A stretch of DNA of 64,000 nt from CAISIP01 sp038326025 (GTDB lineage Bacteria; Pseudomonadota; Gammaproteobacteria; Burkholderiales; Burkholderiaceae_C). The position numbers were made by a program, and so were the translations under genes. The notes below the pieces were generated by a model that was not told the DNA's origin, did no database searches, and was given only the letters and a program-made list of their open reading frames with translations. The stretch's first letter is position 1, and the number at the start of each line of letters is the position of its first letter. The stretch lies in NCBI GenBank assembly GCA_038326025.1, contig JBBQJP010000019.1, positions 1-64,000 of the forward strand, given 5' to 3'. This document shows positions 1 through 8,594 of this stretch, one piece after another.

Positions 1-506
1 GCGGGCACGGCGGCCAGCGCAGCCAGGTAGTCGGCACTGTCCATCGCGGCCAGTGCCTTGATGCCGGCGCGCAGCAGTTCGCTTTTCTTGATCGGTGCAC
101 CCAGCTTGCCGGCACGTTGCTTGAGTTGCTCCAGCACCAGGTATTCGGGTTTCGGTATCGTGAAGCTGTCACGCACCAGTTTGGCCTTCCTGACCCTGGT
201 CACTTTGGCCGGCTTGGCGACCTTCGCGGCCTTTGCAGACTTGGCCGCATTCGCAGCCTTGACGGCTTTGGGCGTCGACACGGTTTTGGGGGCCACCGGT
301 TTGGCTGTGGCGCCGGATGACCGGGTCGCTTTTTTCACGCTCGCAGCGGCGCTGGATTTCGCCGGCCCGGCCACTGGTGCGGACGCCGGAGCCGGCACCG
401 ATACCGTGACGCTCACGGGCACGGCGGCAGGTATCGACGCTACCGACACTTCAGGCACAGATTTGCCGAGCGGCTTGGCGGCAGGCTTGCGGGTTGCAGA
501 AACCAT
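1..506 (-). CDS. Lys/Ala/Pro-rich conserved hypothetical protein (3' end outside window)
   Basis: The gene reads leftward from an ATG at 506 and has no stop before position 1, so at least 168 residues are present and the C-terminus is missing. A good Shine-Dalgarno AAGGAG lies at 515-520. Residues 1 to about 105 are low complexity, rich in Ala, Lys, Pro, Val and Ser, with KAAK/AKPAK-type repeats like those of histone H1-like bacterial proteins. A more ordinary segment then begins (VRDSFTIPKPEYLVLEQLKQ), with a helical, basic look. I recall similar tails in unnamed Burkholderiales proteins but know no function. The basic repeats suggest nucleic-acid binding; that is inference only. It is divergent from the ABC importer gene at 753. 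Confidence 0.75.
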   Translation of the reverse strand, partial: MVSATRKPAAKPLGKSVPEVSVASIPAAVPVSVTVSVPAPASAPVAGPAKSSAAASVKKATRSSGATAKPVAPKTVSTPKAVKAANAAKSAKAAKVAKPAKVTRVRKAKLVRDSFTIPKPEYLVLEQLKQRAGKLGAPIKKSELLRAGIKALAAMDSADYLAALAAVP

Positions 507-752
507 GGATTCAACTCCTTCAATTAACGATTTATATAGTTTATTCGGTTTGCGGGGGTTTTCATGACAAACGGCAAATTCCGTGAGCACCGTACAGGTG
601 ACGGCGCCGGCAAGCCTGGTCGCAAGACGCTGCCTTGCAGTGATAATGGCTGATCCCGCAGCGACGTCCGCAGCCGTGTCTGGCATCGTTCTTGCGAGAA
701 GCGTCGATCTGATCCGTCGACTTTCCTGAACCACCCTTCGCCCACGACCACC

Positions 753-1784
753 ATGCTCAAGAACCTCGTTTCCCGCCTGGCGCCGGCATTGCTGCTGGCT
801 GCCACCTGCAGCCTTGTCCAGGCTCAGACTACGCCGATCAAGTTCATCCTGGACTGGCGCTTCGAAGGCCCCTCTGCCCTGTTCCTGACCCCGCTGGCCA
901 AAGGCTATTTCAAGGACGCGAACCTGGACGTCAGCGTCGACGCCGGCAACGGCTCCGGCGGCGCAGTGACGCGTGTGGCGGCCGGCACCTATGACATGGG
1001 TTTTGCCGATCTGGCCGCGCTGATGGAGTTCCATGCCAACAACCCGGACGCGCCGAACAAGCCGGTGGCCGTGATGATGGTCTACAACAACACGCCCGCG
1101 TCGGTGATGGCCTTGAAGAAATCCGGCATCCAGAAACCCGCCGACCTCAACGGCAAAAAGCTGGGCGCACCGGTGTTTGACGCCGGCCGACGTGCATTTC
1201 CGATTTTCCAGAAAGCCAATGGCATAAGCGCCGTCACCTGGACGGCAATGGACCCACCGCTGCGCGAGACCATGCTGGCGCGTGGCGACGTCGACGCCAT
1301 CACCGGCTTCACCTTCACCTCGCTGCTCAACCTCGAGGCGCGTGGCGTCAAGGCGGCGGACGTGGTGGTGTTGCCCTACCCGGATTTCGGCGTCAAGCTG
1401 TATGGCAACGCCATCATCGTGTCGCCCAAGCTGCTCAAGGAAAATCCGGCCGCGGTCAAAGCCTTTCTGGCCGCGTTCACCAAGGGTGCGCGTGACGTGA
1501 TCGCCAAACCCGATGCCGCCATCGAGTTCGTCAAGCAGCGCGATGGCATCATCAACGTGGCGCTGGAGCAGCGCCGTCTGCGCCTGGCCATCGACACCGT
1601 GGTCAACAGCCCGGACGCGCGTGCCGAAGGGTTCGGCCAGATCGTCGGGCCGCGTCTGTCGCTGATGGCCAGCCAGGTGTCGGACGCCTTCAATACCAAG
1701 ACCCGCGTCGACCCCAACGCGGTCTGGGACGGTTCTTACTTGCCCACGCGCGCCGAACTCAACATCCTTCCCGCGCGCAAGTGA
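753..1784 (+). CDS. ABC transporter substrate-binding protein, NMT1/SsuA-like
   Basis: A 343-residue periplasmic binding protein. Residues 1-24 form a Sec signal peptide ending LVQA, followed by the mature start QTTPIKFILDW, typical of the NMT1/THI5-like family that binds pyrimidine precursors, sulfonates, nitrate or taurine. The FxLDWxxEGPxALFL opening resembles the hydroxymethylpyrimidine/riboflavin-precursor branch more than the taurine branch, but the ligand cannot be read from sequence. It is the first gene of a tight three-gene importer operon; the ATPase gene starts inside its stop codon. Family assignment is firm, substrate unknown. Confidence 0.88.
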   Translation: MLKNLVSRLAPALLLAATCSLVQAQTTPIKFILDWRFEGPSALFLTPLAKGYFKDANLDVSVDAGNGSGGAVTRVAAGTYDMGFADLAALMEFHANNPDAPNKPVAVMMVYNNTPASVMALKKSGIQKPADLNGKKLGAPVFDAGRRAFPIFQKANGISAVTWTAMDPPLRETMLARGDVDAITGFTFTSLLNLEARGVKAADVVVLPYPDFGVKLYGNAIIVSPKLLKENPAAVKAFLAAFTKGARDVIAKPDAAIEFVKQRDGIINVALEQRRLRLAIDTVVNSPDARAEGFGQIVGPRLSLMASQVSDAFNTKTRVDPNAVWDGSYLPTRAELNILPARK

Positions 1785-2641
1785 GCATGCCGACGCAGGC
1801 GACCGAACCCGGGGCGGCCGCGGCGTTCGTCGATTTCCAGGACGTCTGGCTGGCCTACAACGCAGAACTGCTGGCCAAGCAGCAGTACGCTGTCGAGGCC
1901 ATCAACCTGCAGGTCCGCGCCGGCGAGTTCATCGCCATCGTCGGGCCGTCGGGTTGTGGCAAGTCCACCTTCATGAAGCTCACGACCGGCTTGCGCATGC
2001 CCTCGCGGGGGCGCATCATGATCGATGGCCAGCCGGTCACCGGCCCGCTGAAAATCTCCGGCATGGCCTTTCAGGCGCCGTCGCTGTTGCCTTGGCGCAC
2101 CACGCTGGACAACGTGCTGCTGCCACTGGAGATCGTCGAACCCTACCGCAGCAACTTCAAGCGCGAACGGGCCCAGTACGAAGCCCGCGCGCGCAAGCTG
2201 CTCGACCGGGTCGGCCTGCACGGGTATGCCGACCAGTTTCCGTGGCAACTCTCGGGCGGCATGCAGCAGCGTGTGAGCATCTGCCGCGCGCTGATCCATG
2301 AGCCGCGCATGTTGCTGCTCGACGAACCTTTTGGTGCGCTCGACGCGTTCACGCGCGAGGAACTCTGGACCATCCTGCGCGAGTTGTGGCTGGAGCAACA
2401 GTTCAACGTGGTGCTGGTCACGCACGACCTGCGCGAGTCGGTTTTCCTGGCCGACACCGTCTATGTGATGAGCAAAAGCCCGGGCCGCTTTGTCGTGCGC
2501 AAGGAGATCGACCTTCCCCGCGACCGCGACCTGGAGGTGACCTATACCAGCGCGTTCAGCGATATCGTGCACGAACTGCGCAGCCATATCGGAGCGATCC
2601 GCAAACCTACCACGGCAACAAAATCGGAGACAACTTCATGA
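1781..2641 (+). CDS. ABC transporter ATP-binding protein (NitT/TauT class)
   Basis: A 286-residue cytoplasmic ATPase that powers the importer encoded around it. Walker A GPSGCGKST is at residues 55-63, the signature LSGGMQQR near 164, and Walker B MLLLDEPFGALD near 180, followed by the H-loop VTHD. The start is taken as GTG at 1781, overlapping the previous stop by 4 bases (GTGA); an in-frame ATG lies two codons later at 1787 and is an equal candidate. The gene overlaps the permease gene by 4 bases, so the three subunits are probably translationally coupled. It most resembles SsuB/TauB/NrtD proteins; substrate class unresolved. Confidence 0.9.
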   Translation: MSMPTQATEPGAAAAFVDFQDVWLAYNAELLAKQQYAVEAINLQVRAGEFIAIVGPSGCGKSTFMKLTTGLRMPSRGRIMIDGQPVTGPLKISGMAFQAPSLLPWRTTLDNVLLPLEIVEPYRSNFKRERAQYEARARKLLDRVGLHGYADQFPWQLSGGMQQRVSICRALIHEPRMLLLDEPFGALDAFTREELWTILRELWLEQQFNVVLVTHDLRESVFLADTVYVMSKSPGRFVVRKEIDLPRDRDLEVTYTSAFSDIVHELRSHIGAIRKPTTATKSETTS

Positions 2642-3405
2642 GCCCGCGCAACATCGAACGCTGGGCCCCGCTGGTGCTGCTGCTGGTGCTGGTCAGCCTG
2701 TGGGAAATTGTCTGCAAGGTGTTTGCCATACCGGAATTCATCTTCCCCAGCCCCTCCGAGATCGGCCGGGCGCTGGGCGAGTTCACCGGCCCGATCGCCT
2801 ATGCCGCATGGCAGACCTTCTGGGTCACCATGGTCGGTTTTGGCCTGTCCATCATCGTGGGCGTATTGCTCGGCTTGCTGGTCGGCTCGACCCGGTTGGC
2901 CTATGCGGCGGTGTTTCCGTTGCTGGTGGCGTTCAACGCCGTGCCCAAGGCGGCGGTGGTGCCCATTCTGGTGGTGTGGTTCGGCATCGGTATCGGCCCG
3001 GGCATCCTGACGGCGTTCCTCATCTCGTTCTTCCCGATCATGGTCAATATGGCGACCGGCCTGGCCACGCTGGAGCCCGAACTCGAAGACGTGCTGCGCG
3101 TGTTGGGTGCCAAGCGCCGCGATGTGTTGCTCAAGGTCGGCCTGCCACGTTCGCTGCCCTACTTCTTCGCGTCGCTCAAGGTGGCGATCACGCTGGCCTT
3201 TGTCGGCACGGTGCTGGCCGAAATGACCGCCGGCGACTCTGGCATCGGTTACCTGATGCAAAGCGCGGGTTCGCAGCAACGCATGGCACTGGCCTTTGCC
3301 GGTCTGGTGGTGATCGGTGCCATGGCCATGGCGATGTACGAGTTGTTCAGCTACGTGGAGAAACACACGACCGGCTGGGCGCACCGCGGATCGCAGAACA
3401 CCTGA
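2638..3405 (+). CDS. ABC transporter permease (NitT/TauT class)
   Basis: A 255-residue inner-membrane permease with about six hydrophobic segments and the BPD_transp_1 coupling region EPELEDVLRVLGAKRRDVLLKV near residues 140-160 (EAA loop that contacts the ATPase). The start at 2638 makes an ATGA overlap with the ATPase stop and gives a normal-length protein; the open frame extends further upstream, but that part overlaps the ATPase gene and is not membrane-like. It completes the importer operon 753-3405. No obvious terminator lies between it and the convergent metallopeptidase gene. Confidence 0.9.
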   Translation: MSPRNIERWAPLVLLLVLVSLWEIVCKVFAIPEFIFPSPSEIGRALGEFTGPIAYAAWQTFWVTMVGFGLSIIVGVLLGLLVGSTRLAYAAVFPLLVAFNAVPKAAVVPILVVWFGIGIGPGILTAFLISFFPIMVNMATGLATLEPELEDVLRVLGAKRRDVLLKVGLPRSLPYFFASLKVAITLAFVGTVLAEMTAGDSGIGYLMQSAGSQQRMALAFAGLVVIGAMAMAMYELFSYVEKHTTGWAHRGSQNT

Positions 3406-3472
3406 GCGATGAGGCAGCCGCAGCGTCAGCGGCCGGCATTTCATTTGCTGCAGGCTGCGCTAGTGAAGGCGC

Positions 3473-4753
3473 CTAGCTCTGGTTCTGGTTCTGGTTCTGG
3501 TCTTGACTCTGATCTTGACTCTGGTCTTGGTTTAGGTTTTGGTCTTGGTTTAGGTTTTGGTCTTGAGTTTGTGATGGCGTCTGCGCAACAGGCGGCGCGT
3601 CGACATCATCCCGATGCCGTTCCTCGCTGACCACCAGATGGATAAATTGCATCTTGGCCACCACCTGGTGCGCCAGCACGAACGGATAGAGATCGGGTTG
3701 TCCCATCGCCCTTGCCATGCCATTCATCATCATTGCCAATTCGGCCCAGTGGTTGATGAAGTTCAGGTACTTGTCGGCACCCGGATGGTCGCCGTCATAC
3801 AGTAGCTCGCGGGAAAACGGCGTGAACTCCAGGCGTGACTCGTCCAAAGACAAACCGTAACTGCTGGCGGTATCCACCATATCGCTCATATGCATGTAGT
3901 GCGCCCAGCACTCCGCCCAGTCCCCCCAGGGATGGGAGGTGGCATAAGCGCTGATGAATCCCCCACTCCAGTCTGCAGGTGGCCCGCTGACGTAATACGA
4001 CTTCAGGCTGTCGCCATAGTCCTGGGTCTCGTCGCCGAACAATGCCCGAAACGGCTCCAGCCAATGGGTGTCGGCAACCAGACGATCCCAATAGTAGTGC
4101 CCGACCTCATGGCGCAGATGACCGACCAAGGTGCGGTAAGGCTCGTTCATGTTGGTGCGGGCGCGCTCGCGGTGCACATCGTCTGCCTCGATGATATTGA
4201 GCGTGATCAGCCCGTCGTCATGGCCTGTCATCACCGGCGGCTCGCCCGGCGCCGCGCGCAGGAAGTCGAACATCATTCCCCGCTCCGTGTCTTCCGTCTC
4301 GCGCGATGCCACCGGCAGCCCCATGACCAGCAAGGCCGAAACCAGCCTGCGCTTGGCCATCTCGATACGGCCCCATAACTCGCCGTTGTCCGGATGCAAG
4401 GCATCGTCCAGGTTCGGAACGGTGCGATTGAGCCTGCACGCGCGGCACAGGCCCGCATGGTCGGCCACGTCCTCAACGGGCACCAGCCAGTTGCACGCTG
4501 CGGGCGTAATCAGGTTTGCACAGCGGCGATACAGCGGGCCATCGGTTTGCCAGGCGAGCCAGGTATCCGGCTCAGTCCCCTGGGACAACGGTACAACCTT
4601 GGCCAGCGTCGGCGCGTAGCCCAGCGGCGTATTGCAAGCCAGGCAAGTACTGTTGCGAAAAAATACCGGGCTGCCACATTGGCAGTTGAATGCGCGCACC
4701 CGCTGGCCCGGAGTGCGGGTCACGGCGGGACTGGCGTCGAATGTATCGAACAA
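3473..4753 (-). CDS. putative zinc-binding metallopeptidase with Gln/Asn-rich C-terminal tail
   Basis: A 426-residue protein. Residues 22-41 form a zinc ribbon (FNCQCG ... CLACN), with two more Cys pairs near 103-106. Residues 215-219 are HEVGH, an HExxH zinc-protease motif, and WAECWAHYMH near 279-288 may give the third ligand. This layout matches the zinc-ribbon plus Peptidase_Mx family of putative metallopeptidases; substrates are unknown. The start is a TTG at 4753, chosen because AAGGAGG lies 7 bases upstream at 4761-4767; a longer ATG-initiated frame upstream has no such site. Residues 391-426 are almost only Q, N, D, S and L, encoded by short tandem repeats. It is divergent from ureD. 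Confidence 0.85.
   Translation of the reverse strand: MFDTFDASPAVTRTPGQRVRAFNCQCGSPVFFRNSTCLACNTPLGYAPTLAKVVPLSQGTEPDTWLAWQTDGPLYRRCANLITPAACNWLVPVEDVADHAGLCRACRLNRTVPNLDDALHPDNGELWGRIEMAKRRLVSALLVMGLPVASRETEDTERGMMFDFLRAAPGEPPVMTGHDDGLITLNIIEADDVHRERARTNMNEPYRTLVGHLRHEVGHYYWDRLVADTHWLEPFRALFGDETQDYGDSLKSYYVSGPPADWSGGFISAYATSHPWGDWAECWAHYMHMSDMVDTASSYGLSLDESRLEFTPFSRELLYDGDHPGADKYLNFINHWAELAMMMNGMARAMGQPDLYPFVLAHQVVAKMQFIHLVVSEERHRDDVDAPPVAQTPSQTQDQNLNQDQNLNQDQSQDQSQDQNQNQNQS
3476..3567. repeat. short tandem repeats in the metallopeptidase 3' end
   Basis: Three nested simple repeats lie side by side: a 6-base GGTTCT-type unit (3477-3500), a 12-base unit twice (3501-3524), and an exact 18-base unit twice (3523-3540 and 3541-3558) continuing partly to 3567. 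Read on the minus strand they encode the DQN, NQD and SQD runs of the metallopeptidase tail. Unit lengths are multiples of three, so copy changes would lengthen or shorten the tail without a frameshift. Confidence 0.85.
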
Positions 4754-4940
4754 GGGCTGCCCTCCTTGGCGCCGAAGCGCAGATTGTGGTTGCGGGCGCG
4801 CTTGCGTCACGCGCCAATCCGGACAGTGTCGCACGAAGCCCTGACGCTCCAGACGCCCTGAACAAGGCATGGACAAGGCACTTGCCAAACCTGGCGCCGC
4901 ATCACCATCGCACCATCGCGGACGCATCTAAACTCCCACC

Positions 4941-5771
4941 ATGGCCTGGCACGCGCAACTGCAACTCGAGTACACCCGCGCGGCGGAACGCACCGTTGTG
5001 CGCCATCGACATACGGGCCCGCTGCGCATCCTGCACAGCCTGTACCCGGAGGGTGATGCCGTTTGCCACAACGTGCTGGTGCACCCGCCGGGCGGCCTTG
5101 TCGGCGGGGATACGCTGGACATCGCCATCACGGGCGCAGCCGCGTCCCATGGGCTAGTTACCACGCCAGGCGCCACGCGTTTTTACAAGTCACAGGGCGA
5201 ACCGGCGCGGCAGAGGACGCAGATCCGGCTGGAGCCCGGCGCAAGGCTGGAATGGTTGCCACTGGAGGCCATTTGTTACAGCGGCTGTTTGGCTGAGAAC
5301 CGGCTTGAAATGGACCTCGCTCCTGGCGCCGAACTGATTGGATGGGATGTCACGGCGCTGGGTCTTCCCGCCGCGCAGCAGCCGTTCGACAATGGCCACC
5401 TGTTGCAACACATCTCGCTGGCAGGTGCCTGGCTGGAGCGTGGTCGCATCAATGCGCAGGACAAGCGACTGATGTACGGCCCGTTGGGCCTGGCAGGTCA
5501 TGCTTGCATGGCGACACTGTATTTTTGTTCTGGCGAGCGCCTGGAACGCGGCAGGGTGCAGACATTGCTCGACAGCGCGCGCAGCGTGATGCAGTCGCAT
5601 GCCTTGAACGATAGCGCCGGCGCCACCAGTCCGAACGACCATGTGGTGCTGGTGCGGGTGCTGGCGCCGCTGGTCGAACCGGCAATGGACTTGCTGCGTC
5701 AGGTGCGGGCCGCTTGGCGCGACGCAGCGTGGAAGCTGCCGGCCAATACGCCCCGCATCTGGGCCACGTAA
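4941..5771 (+). CDS. ureD: urease accessory protein UreD
   Basis: A 276-residue UreD/UreH protein, the scaffold that joins UreF and UreG on apo-urease and channels nickel into the active site. Recognisable family blocks are GPLRILHSLYPEG, VLVHPPGGLVGGD near residues 45-58, and TPGATRFYKS near 76. It stands apart from the other urease genes: the whole leftward urt operon (5803-11600) lies between it and ureA. Its 3' end is convergent with urtE, with only 31 bases between them. The ATG at 4941 gives the normal family N-terminus; no strong ribosome site is visible before it. Confidence 0.93.
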   Translation: MAWHAQLQLEYTRAAERTVVRHRHTGPLRILHSLYPEGDAVCHNVLVHPPGGLVGGDTLDIAITGAAASHGLVTTPGATRFYKSQGEPARQRTQIRLEPGARLEWLPLEAICYSGCLAENRLEMDLAPGAELIGWDVTALGLPAAQQPFDNGHLLQHISLAGAWLERGRINAQDKRLMYGPLGLAGHACMATLYFCSGERLERGRVQTLLDSARSVMQSHALNDSAGATSPNDHVVLVRVLAPLVEPAMDLLRQVRAAWRDAAWKLPANTPRIWAT

Positions 5772-5802
5772 TCTGCGCGCCGGCGGCATCTAGGCGCAGC
5801 GT

Positions 5803-6561
5803 TCAGATCGCCACCATCTCGCGCACGCCCTTGGCCTGCATCTCCGAACCCGGCCCGCGTGCGATGACCTCGCCGCGTTGCATCACCAGATAGTCGTCGG
5901 CCAGTTCCTGCGCAAAATCGTAATACTGCTCGACCAGCACGATCGCCATGGTGCCGCGATCCGCCAGCATGCGGATGACACGGCCAATATCCTTGATGAT
6001 GCTCGGCTGTATGCCTTCAGTTGGCTCGTCCAGGATCAGCAGCTTGGGCCGCGCGGCCAACGCGCGGGCGATCGCCAGTTGCTGCTGCTGACCGCCCGAC
6101 AGATCACCACCGCGGCGGCTCAGCATCTGCTTTAGTACCGGAAACAACTCGTACAACTCGGGGTCGATCGGTGTGCCGGCGCTTTTGTAGGCCAGGCCCA
6201 TGCGCAGGTTTTCCTCTACCGTCAGACGCGCAAAAATCTCGCGCCCCTGCGGTACGAAGCCGATACCGGCTCGGGCGCGGGCGAACGGTGTCGCACGAGA
6301 GATGTCCTGGCCATTGAATTGAACGCTGCCACTGCGGATCGGTACCAGGCCCATCAGCGACTTGAGCAAGGTGGTCTTGCCGACACCGTTGCGGCCGAGT
6401 ATTACCGTGACCTTGCCCAATCGCGCCTGCAGATCGACACCGCGCAGGATGTGCGAGCCGCCGTAGTACTGGTTCACGCCTTGCACGGTCAACACCGGCG
6501 GCGCAGCGAGCGCATCAGCTTTGAATGCACCAGACGGCGCATTGTTGGGATCATCTGCCAA
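5803..6561 (-). CDS. urtE: urea ABC transporter ATP-binding subunit UrtE
   Basis: A 252-residue cytoplasmic ATPase of the branched-chain-amino-acid/urea (HAAT) importer family, closest to UrtE/LivF. Walker A LGRNGVGKTT lies near residues 54-63, the signature LSGGQQQQL near 153, and Walker B LLILDEPTEGIQPS near 172; the EGIQPSII segment is typical of UrtE. It is the last gene of urtABCDE and overlaps urtD by 11 bases. Residues 1-22 are an unusual poorly conserved extension (MADDPNNAPSG...), so a later start is possible though none is obvious. With UrtD it powers high-affinity urea uptake. Confidence 0.93.
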   Translation of the reverse strand: MADDPNNAPSGAFKADALAAPPVLTVQGVNQYYGGSHILRGVDLQARLGKVTVILGRNGVGKTTLLKSLMGLVPIRSGSVQFNGQDISRATPFARARAGIGFVPQGREIFARLTVEENLRMGLAYKSAGTPIDPELYELFPVLKQMLSRRGGDLSGGQQQQLAIARALAARPKLLILDEPTEGIQPSIIKDIGRVIRMLADRGTMAIVLVEQYYDFAQELADDYLVMQRGEVIARGPGSEMQAKGVREMVAI

Positions 6562-7426
6562 GGTACACCTCGATCACACGTTCGTCGGCCTGCACCTGGT
6601 CCAGCGTACCCTGGGCCAGCACCGATCCATCACACAACACGGTGACGATCTCGGAGATCGTGCGGATGAAACTCATGTCGTGCTCCACCACCATCAGGGA
6701 ATGTTTGCCCTTGAGCGAGAGGAACAACTCCGCCGTGCGTTCGGTCTCCTCGTCGGTCATGCCGGCCACCGGTTCGTCGAGCAGCAGCAGCTTGGGATCC
6801 TGCACCAGCAACATTCCGATTTCCAGCCACTGCTTCTGGCCGTGGCTCAGATTGCCGGCGAGTCGACCCACGTCGTCGGCCAGATGGATGGTGTGCAGCA
6901 ACTCGGCCAGCTGATCGGCCTGCGCCGAGTCGAGCCGGAACACCATCGACGGCTTTACCCGTTTGTCGGTCTTGAGCGCCAGCTCCAGGTTCTCGAACAC
7001 CGTGAGTTGCTCGAACACGGTTGGTTTCTGGAACTTGCGGCCGATGCCCATCTGGGCGATCTGCGGCTCGTTGTAGCGCAGCAGGTCGATCGTGCTGCCG
7101 AAAAACACCGTGCCGGCGTCCGGCCGGGTCTTGCCGGTGATGATGTCCATCATCGTTGTCTTGCCCGCGCCATTGGGCCCGATGATGCAACGCAACTCGC
7201 CCGGCGCGATATCCAGCGACAGATTGTTGATCGCCTTGAAGCCGTCAAAGCTGACGCTGACGTCCTCCAGATACAGAATGCGGCCATGCGTGATGTCGAC
7301 CACGCCCGGTGTCGCGATGCGCGAGAACCCGGCCTGGCGTCCACCCGACTCGGTCTTGCCGCTGGTGGCAAGCTGCGCAAGACGCTCGCGCCGCTGCGCG
7401 CCTTCTTCCATCAACTCCGGGGTCAT
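6551..7426 (-). CDS. urtD: urea ABC transporter ATP-binding subunit UrtD
   Basis: A 291-residue LivG/UrtD-type ATPase. After a roughly 40-residue N-terminal extension comes ILYLEDVSVSFDGFKAINNL, Walker A IGPNGAGKTT, the UrtD-like signature LSHGQKQWLEIGMLL, and Walker B LLLLDEPVAGMTDEET. The ATG at 7426 (MTPELMEEG) is preferred because it follows GGGAA at a suitable distance; a longer frame to 7513 would overlap urtC and adds an unlikely sequence. It lies between urtC and urtE in the urt operon and pairs with UrtE at the inner face of the membrane. Confidence 0.92.
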   Translation of the reverse strand: MTPELMEEGAQRRERLAQLATSGKTESGGRQAGFSRIATPGVVDITHGRILYLEDVSVSFDGFKAINNLSLDIAPGELRCIIGPNGAGKTTMMDIITGKTRPDAGTVFFGSTIDLLRYNEPQIAQMGIGRKFQKPTVFEQLTVFENLELALKTDKRVKPSMVFRLDSAQADQLAELLHTIHLADDVGRLAGNLSHGQKQWLEIGMLLVQDPKLLLLDEPVAGMTDEETERTAELFLSLKGKHSLMVVEHDMSFIRTISEIVTVLCDGSVLAQGTLDQVQADERVIEVYLGR

Positions 7427-7472
7427 GGTGCATTCCCGTTGCGCATGGCCACAAAAATTTTCTTCATAGAAC

Positions 7473-8594
7473 TCATTTGTCGCCCCGCTTCCATTTGCGC
7501 GCCAGGCCCACAATGCCGTTGGGCAGGAACAAGGTGACGGCGATGAACAGGGCGCCCAGAAAATAAAGCCAGAATTCCGGGTAGGCCACGGTCAGCCAAC
7601 TCTTGGCGCCGTTAACGACAAACGCACCGATGATCGGTCCGATCAGGCTGGCGCGCCCGCCCACGGCGGCCCAGATCGCGATCTCGATCGAGTTCGCAGG
7701 GCTCATCTCGCTCGGGTTGATGATGCCGACCTGCGGCACATACAAGGCACCGGCAACACCACACATCATGGCCGAGATGGTCCAGATCGCCAGCTTGTAG
7801 CCCAGCGGTGAATAACCACAGAACATCACGCGCGACTCGCCATCGCGGATCGCCTGTAGCACCCGGCCGAACTTGGCCCGCACCAGCCAGCGCGCCAACA
7901 GGAAGAAAGCCAGCAAGGTGCAGCCGGTCAACACGAAAAGGAACATGCGCATGCCCGGCGTGGCGATCGCGATGCCCAGGATGCGCTTGAAGTCGGTAAA
8001 GCCGTTGTTGCCGCCAAAGCCCGTTTCGTTGCGAAAGAACAGCAGCATCGCGGCAAAGGTCATGGCCTGCGTGATGATCGAAAAATACACGCCCTTGATG
8101 CGCGATCGGAAGGCAAAGTAGCCGAACACGAAGGCCACCAGACCCGGCACCAGCACGACCAGCAACATCGTGGCGATAAAGCTGTCGCTCAGTGCCCATT
8201 GCCAGGGCAGCTCCTTCCAGTCCAGGAACACCATGAAGTCGGGCAGATCACTCTCGTAGTTGCCGTCGCGACCGATCTGGCGCATCAGGTACATGCCCAT
8301 CACATAGCCGCCCAACGCAAAGAACAGGCCGTGACCCAGGCTCAGGATGCCGGTGTAGCCCCAGATCAGGTCCATGGCCAGCGCCAGGATGGCGTAACAC
8401 ATGATCTTGCCGAGCAAGGCCACGGCATAGTCGCTCATGTGCAGGGGGCTGCCCGCGGGCACGACCAGATTGAGCATAGGGGCCAGCACACAGACCAGCA
8501 GCGCGGCGACGACAAAACTCGACCATCCGGCACGTGTCAGCAATGGGCTGCGCTGCGGCAGTTGCACCAGGGGTTTGGAGACGTCGGCCTTCAT
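7473..8594 (-). CDS. urtC: urea ABC transporter permease UrtC
   Basis: A 373-residue LivM/UrtC-family inner-membrane permease with eight or more hydrophobic segments. The UrtC-like block DLIWGYTGILSLGHGLFFAL lies near residues 84-103, and a loop with NGFTDFK and GIINPSEMSPANSIEIAIW follows further on. The start overlaps the urtB stop by 4 bases (ATGA), so coupled translation is likely. The C-terminus ends LPNGIVGLARKWKRGDK, the basic cytoplasmic tail usual for this family. It forms the membrane channel with UrtB. Confidence 0.94.
   Translation of the reverse strand: MKADVSKPLVQLPQRSPLLTRAGWSSFVVAALLVCVLAPMLNLVVPAGSPLHMSDYAVALLGKIMCYAILALAMDLIWGYTGILSLGHGLFFALGGYVMGMYLMRQIGRDGNYESDLPDFMVFLDWKELPWQWALSDSFIATMLLVVLVPGLVAFVFGYFAFRSRIKGVYFSIITQAMTFAAMLLFFRNETGFGGNNGFTDFKRILGIAIATPGMRMFLFVLTGCTLLAFFLLARWLVRAKFGRVLQAIRDGESRVMFCGYSPLGYKLAIWTISAMMCGVAGALYVPQVGIINPSEMSPANSIEIAIWAAVGGRASLIGPIIGAFVVNGAKSWLTVAYPEFWLYFLGALFIAVTLFLPNGIVGLARKWKRGDK

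Noticed and set aside
3476..3567. Possible CRISPR-like repeat array
   Set aside because: Units are 6 to 18 bases with no spacers and lie inside a coding sequence; no cas gene is near.
3409..3630. A Gly/Ser/Leu/Phe repeat peptide on the plus strand at the tandem repeats
   Set aside because: It is the complementary reading of the metallopeptidase tail; no ribosome site or family supports it.
4754..4940. Sigma-54 promoter for ureD
   Set aside because: A TGGACAAGGCACTTGCC stretch looked similar, but the GG-to-GC distance is 13 rather than 12 and the conserved C after GG is missing.
5773..5799. Hairpin between ureD and urtE as a bidirectional terminator
   Set aside because: CTGCGC and GCGCAG can pair, but the loop is long and no T-run follows.
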